Shown here one piece after another: positions 7,014 to 7,397 of a stretch of 7,397 nt of DNA. The stretch is from Melioribacter roseus (GTDB lineage Bacteria; Bacteroidota; Ignavibacteria; Ignavibacteriales; Melioribacteraceae). The number at the start of each line of letters is the position of its first letter. Positions within the stretch are counted from its first letter, which is position 1. The stretch is taken from the NCBI GenBank assembly GCA_020724325.1, contig DYHC01000073.1, positions 1,030 through 8,426 of the forward strand. The letters are read 5' to 3'. The notes under the pieces are model-generated. The model saw only the letters and a list, made by a program, of their open reading frames with translations, made no database searches and was not told the DNA's origin. The translations under genes were made by a program, and so were the position numbers.

Positions 7014-7220
7014 ATGACCCAGATATTTTTTATAATCAGGCATTTCAGTACAATATTGACGGTATTATTTTGTCCGAGCTCAATACTTGATGAGCGGTAC
7101 AGATTCGCCATTGAGCCAGCTATTATTGTTCTAGCTTCCGACTTGATACACAATTTCTCTTTTAGTACAAAAAACGATCTCTGCAAGTTTATGCAAAGTG
7201 TAAACAACAGATTGAAATGA
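7014..7220 (+). pseudogene. Possible C-terminal remnant of a membrane glycosyltransferase
   Basis: The plus strand reads ILTVLFCPSSILDERYRF, then AIEPAIIVLASDLIHNF, then about 20 polar residues and a stop. A hydrophobic segment followed by (E)RYRxxIEPxxIxLAS resembles the last part of ArnT/PMT-type membrane glycosyltransferases, where RYRLPIEPFLIILA-like sequences are common. Only the tail is present: to the left the sequence becomes the start of the pectate lyase on the other strand, and the ATG at 7014 would leave a 3-nt divergent gap. The stretch is therefore best read as a leftover of a truncated gene rather than a small gene. If so, the pectate lyase promoter must sit inside this remnant. 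The similarity is from memory of the motif and rests on about 35 residues, so it is tentative. From 7221 to 7310 I see nothing recognisable. Confidence 0.35.
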
Positions 7221-7310
7221 AACAATATTTAGTTTAGCTGTTTTACATCTGGAAAAAACTTTATCCACCAACCAGTATTTATAAGAGACATCTAAAAAAT
7301 CCAGAAAAGT

Positions 7311-7397
7311 CACTTCGAAGGAGAGAAGCGACTGAGAAATGCTATTTCGAGGGAACGAAGTGACCGAGAAATGTTATTCCGAAGGAGCGAAGCGACT
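7311..7397. repeat. 32-bp tandem repeat array, cut by window end (2.7 copies)
   Basis: Three head-to-tail units: 7311-7342, 7343-7374, and a partial copy 7375-7397 that runs off the window. The shared core is of the form CGARGGARCGAAGYGACYGA followed by GAAATG. Units 1 and 2 match at 24 of 32 positions and units 2 and 3 at 18 of 23. Twelve of the 13 differences are transitions. Unit 2 has the complementary ends ATTTC (7344-7348) and GAAAT (7368-7372). There are no unique spacers, so this is not a CRISPR array. Repeats of this style occur between genes in many Bacteroidota and related genomes and are sometimes mis-translated into short hypothetical proteins. Confidence 0.88.

Noticed and set aside
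7007..7225. Minus-strand open frame of 72 codons overlapping the pectate lyase start
   Set aside because: Overlaps the real ATG of the lyase by four bases and looks like a shadow of the opposite-strand RYRF...IEP fragment; no family features.
7131..7313. Minus-strand open frame of 60 codons upstream of the pectate lyase
   Set aside because: No recognisable domain, biased towards hydrophobic and lysine residues as in chance AT-rich frames, and it overlaps the stronger plus-strand remnant signal.
7311..7397. Direct repeats of about 32 bp suggesting a CRISPR array
   Set aside because: The units are contiguous with no unique spacers between them, and copies diverge at a quarter of positions. 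This is a tandem repeat, not a CRISPR array.

Overview
The window is AT-rich DNA that fits the Bacteroidota/Ignavibacteria side of the FCB bacteria. The support is a BtuB-like TonB-dependent receptor ending in Phe, secreted polysaccharidases with short signal peptides ending around SQ or AQ, weak or absent Shine-Dalgarno sequences, and GC-rich hairpin repeats between genes. This assignment is an inference from gene content and style; no marker gene settles it.

Layout, left to right. Positions 2-1684 (+) hold the 3' part of a TonB-dependent outer-membrane receptor; its signal peptide and TonB box lie outside the window. It converges on a minus-strand block. The 229-base gap between them carries a GC-rich 23-bp tandem hairpin repeat. 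The minus strand, read from right to left, holds: a PL10-type pectate lyase (7010-5823); a decayed stand-alone response-regulator receiver gene (5734-5364); an intact membrane sensor histidine kinase (5197 or 5230 down to 3935); a secreted clan GH-A-like glycoside hydrolase (3885-2506); and an RluE-type 23S rRNA pseudouridine synthase (2501-1914), only 4 nt after the hydrolase. The right end (7011-7397) has no convincing intact gene. It holds a possible plus-strand remnant of a membrane glycosyltransferase C-terminus and then 32-bp tandem repeats that run off the window.

How the parts may work together. The pectate lyase and the GH-A enzyme are both predicted to be exported and to act on plant-type or similar polysaccharides. 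The histidine kinase between them could once have formed a two-component pair with the receiver gene just upstream of it. That receiver gene now has three in-frame stops and one frameshift, so the kinase is locally orphaned. The rRNA-modifying enzyme looks like a housekeeping passenger on the hydrolase transcript.

The most notable item is the response-regulator pseudogene. It fills most of what otherwise looks like a 592-base empty gap and is visible only when translated through its stops. I found no convincing new defence, mobile or CRISPR system.
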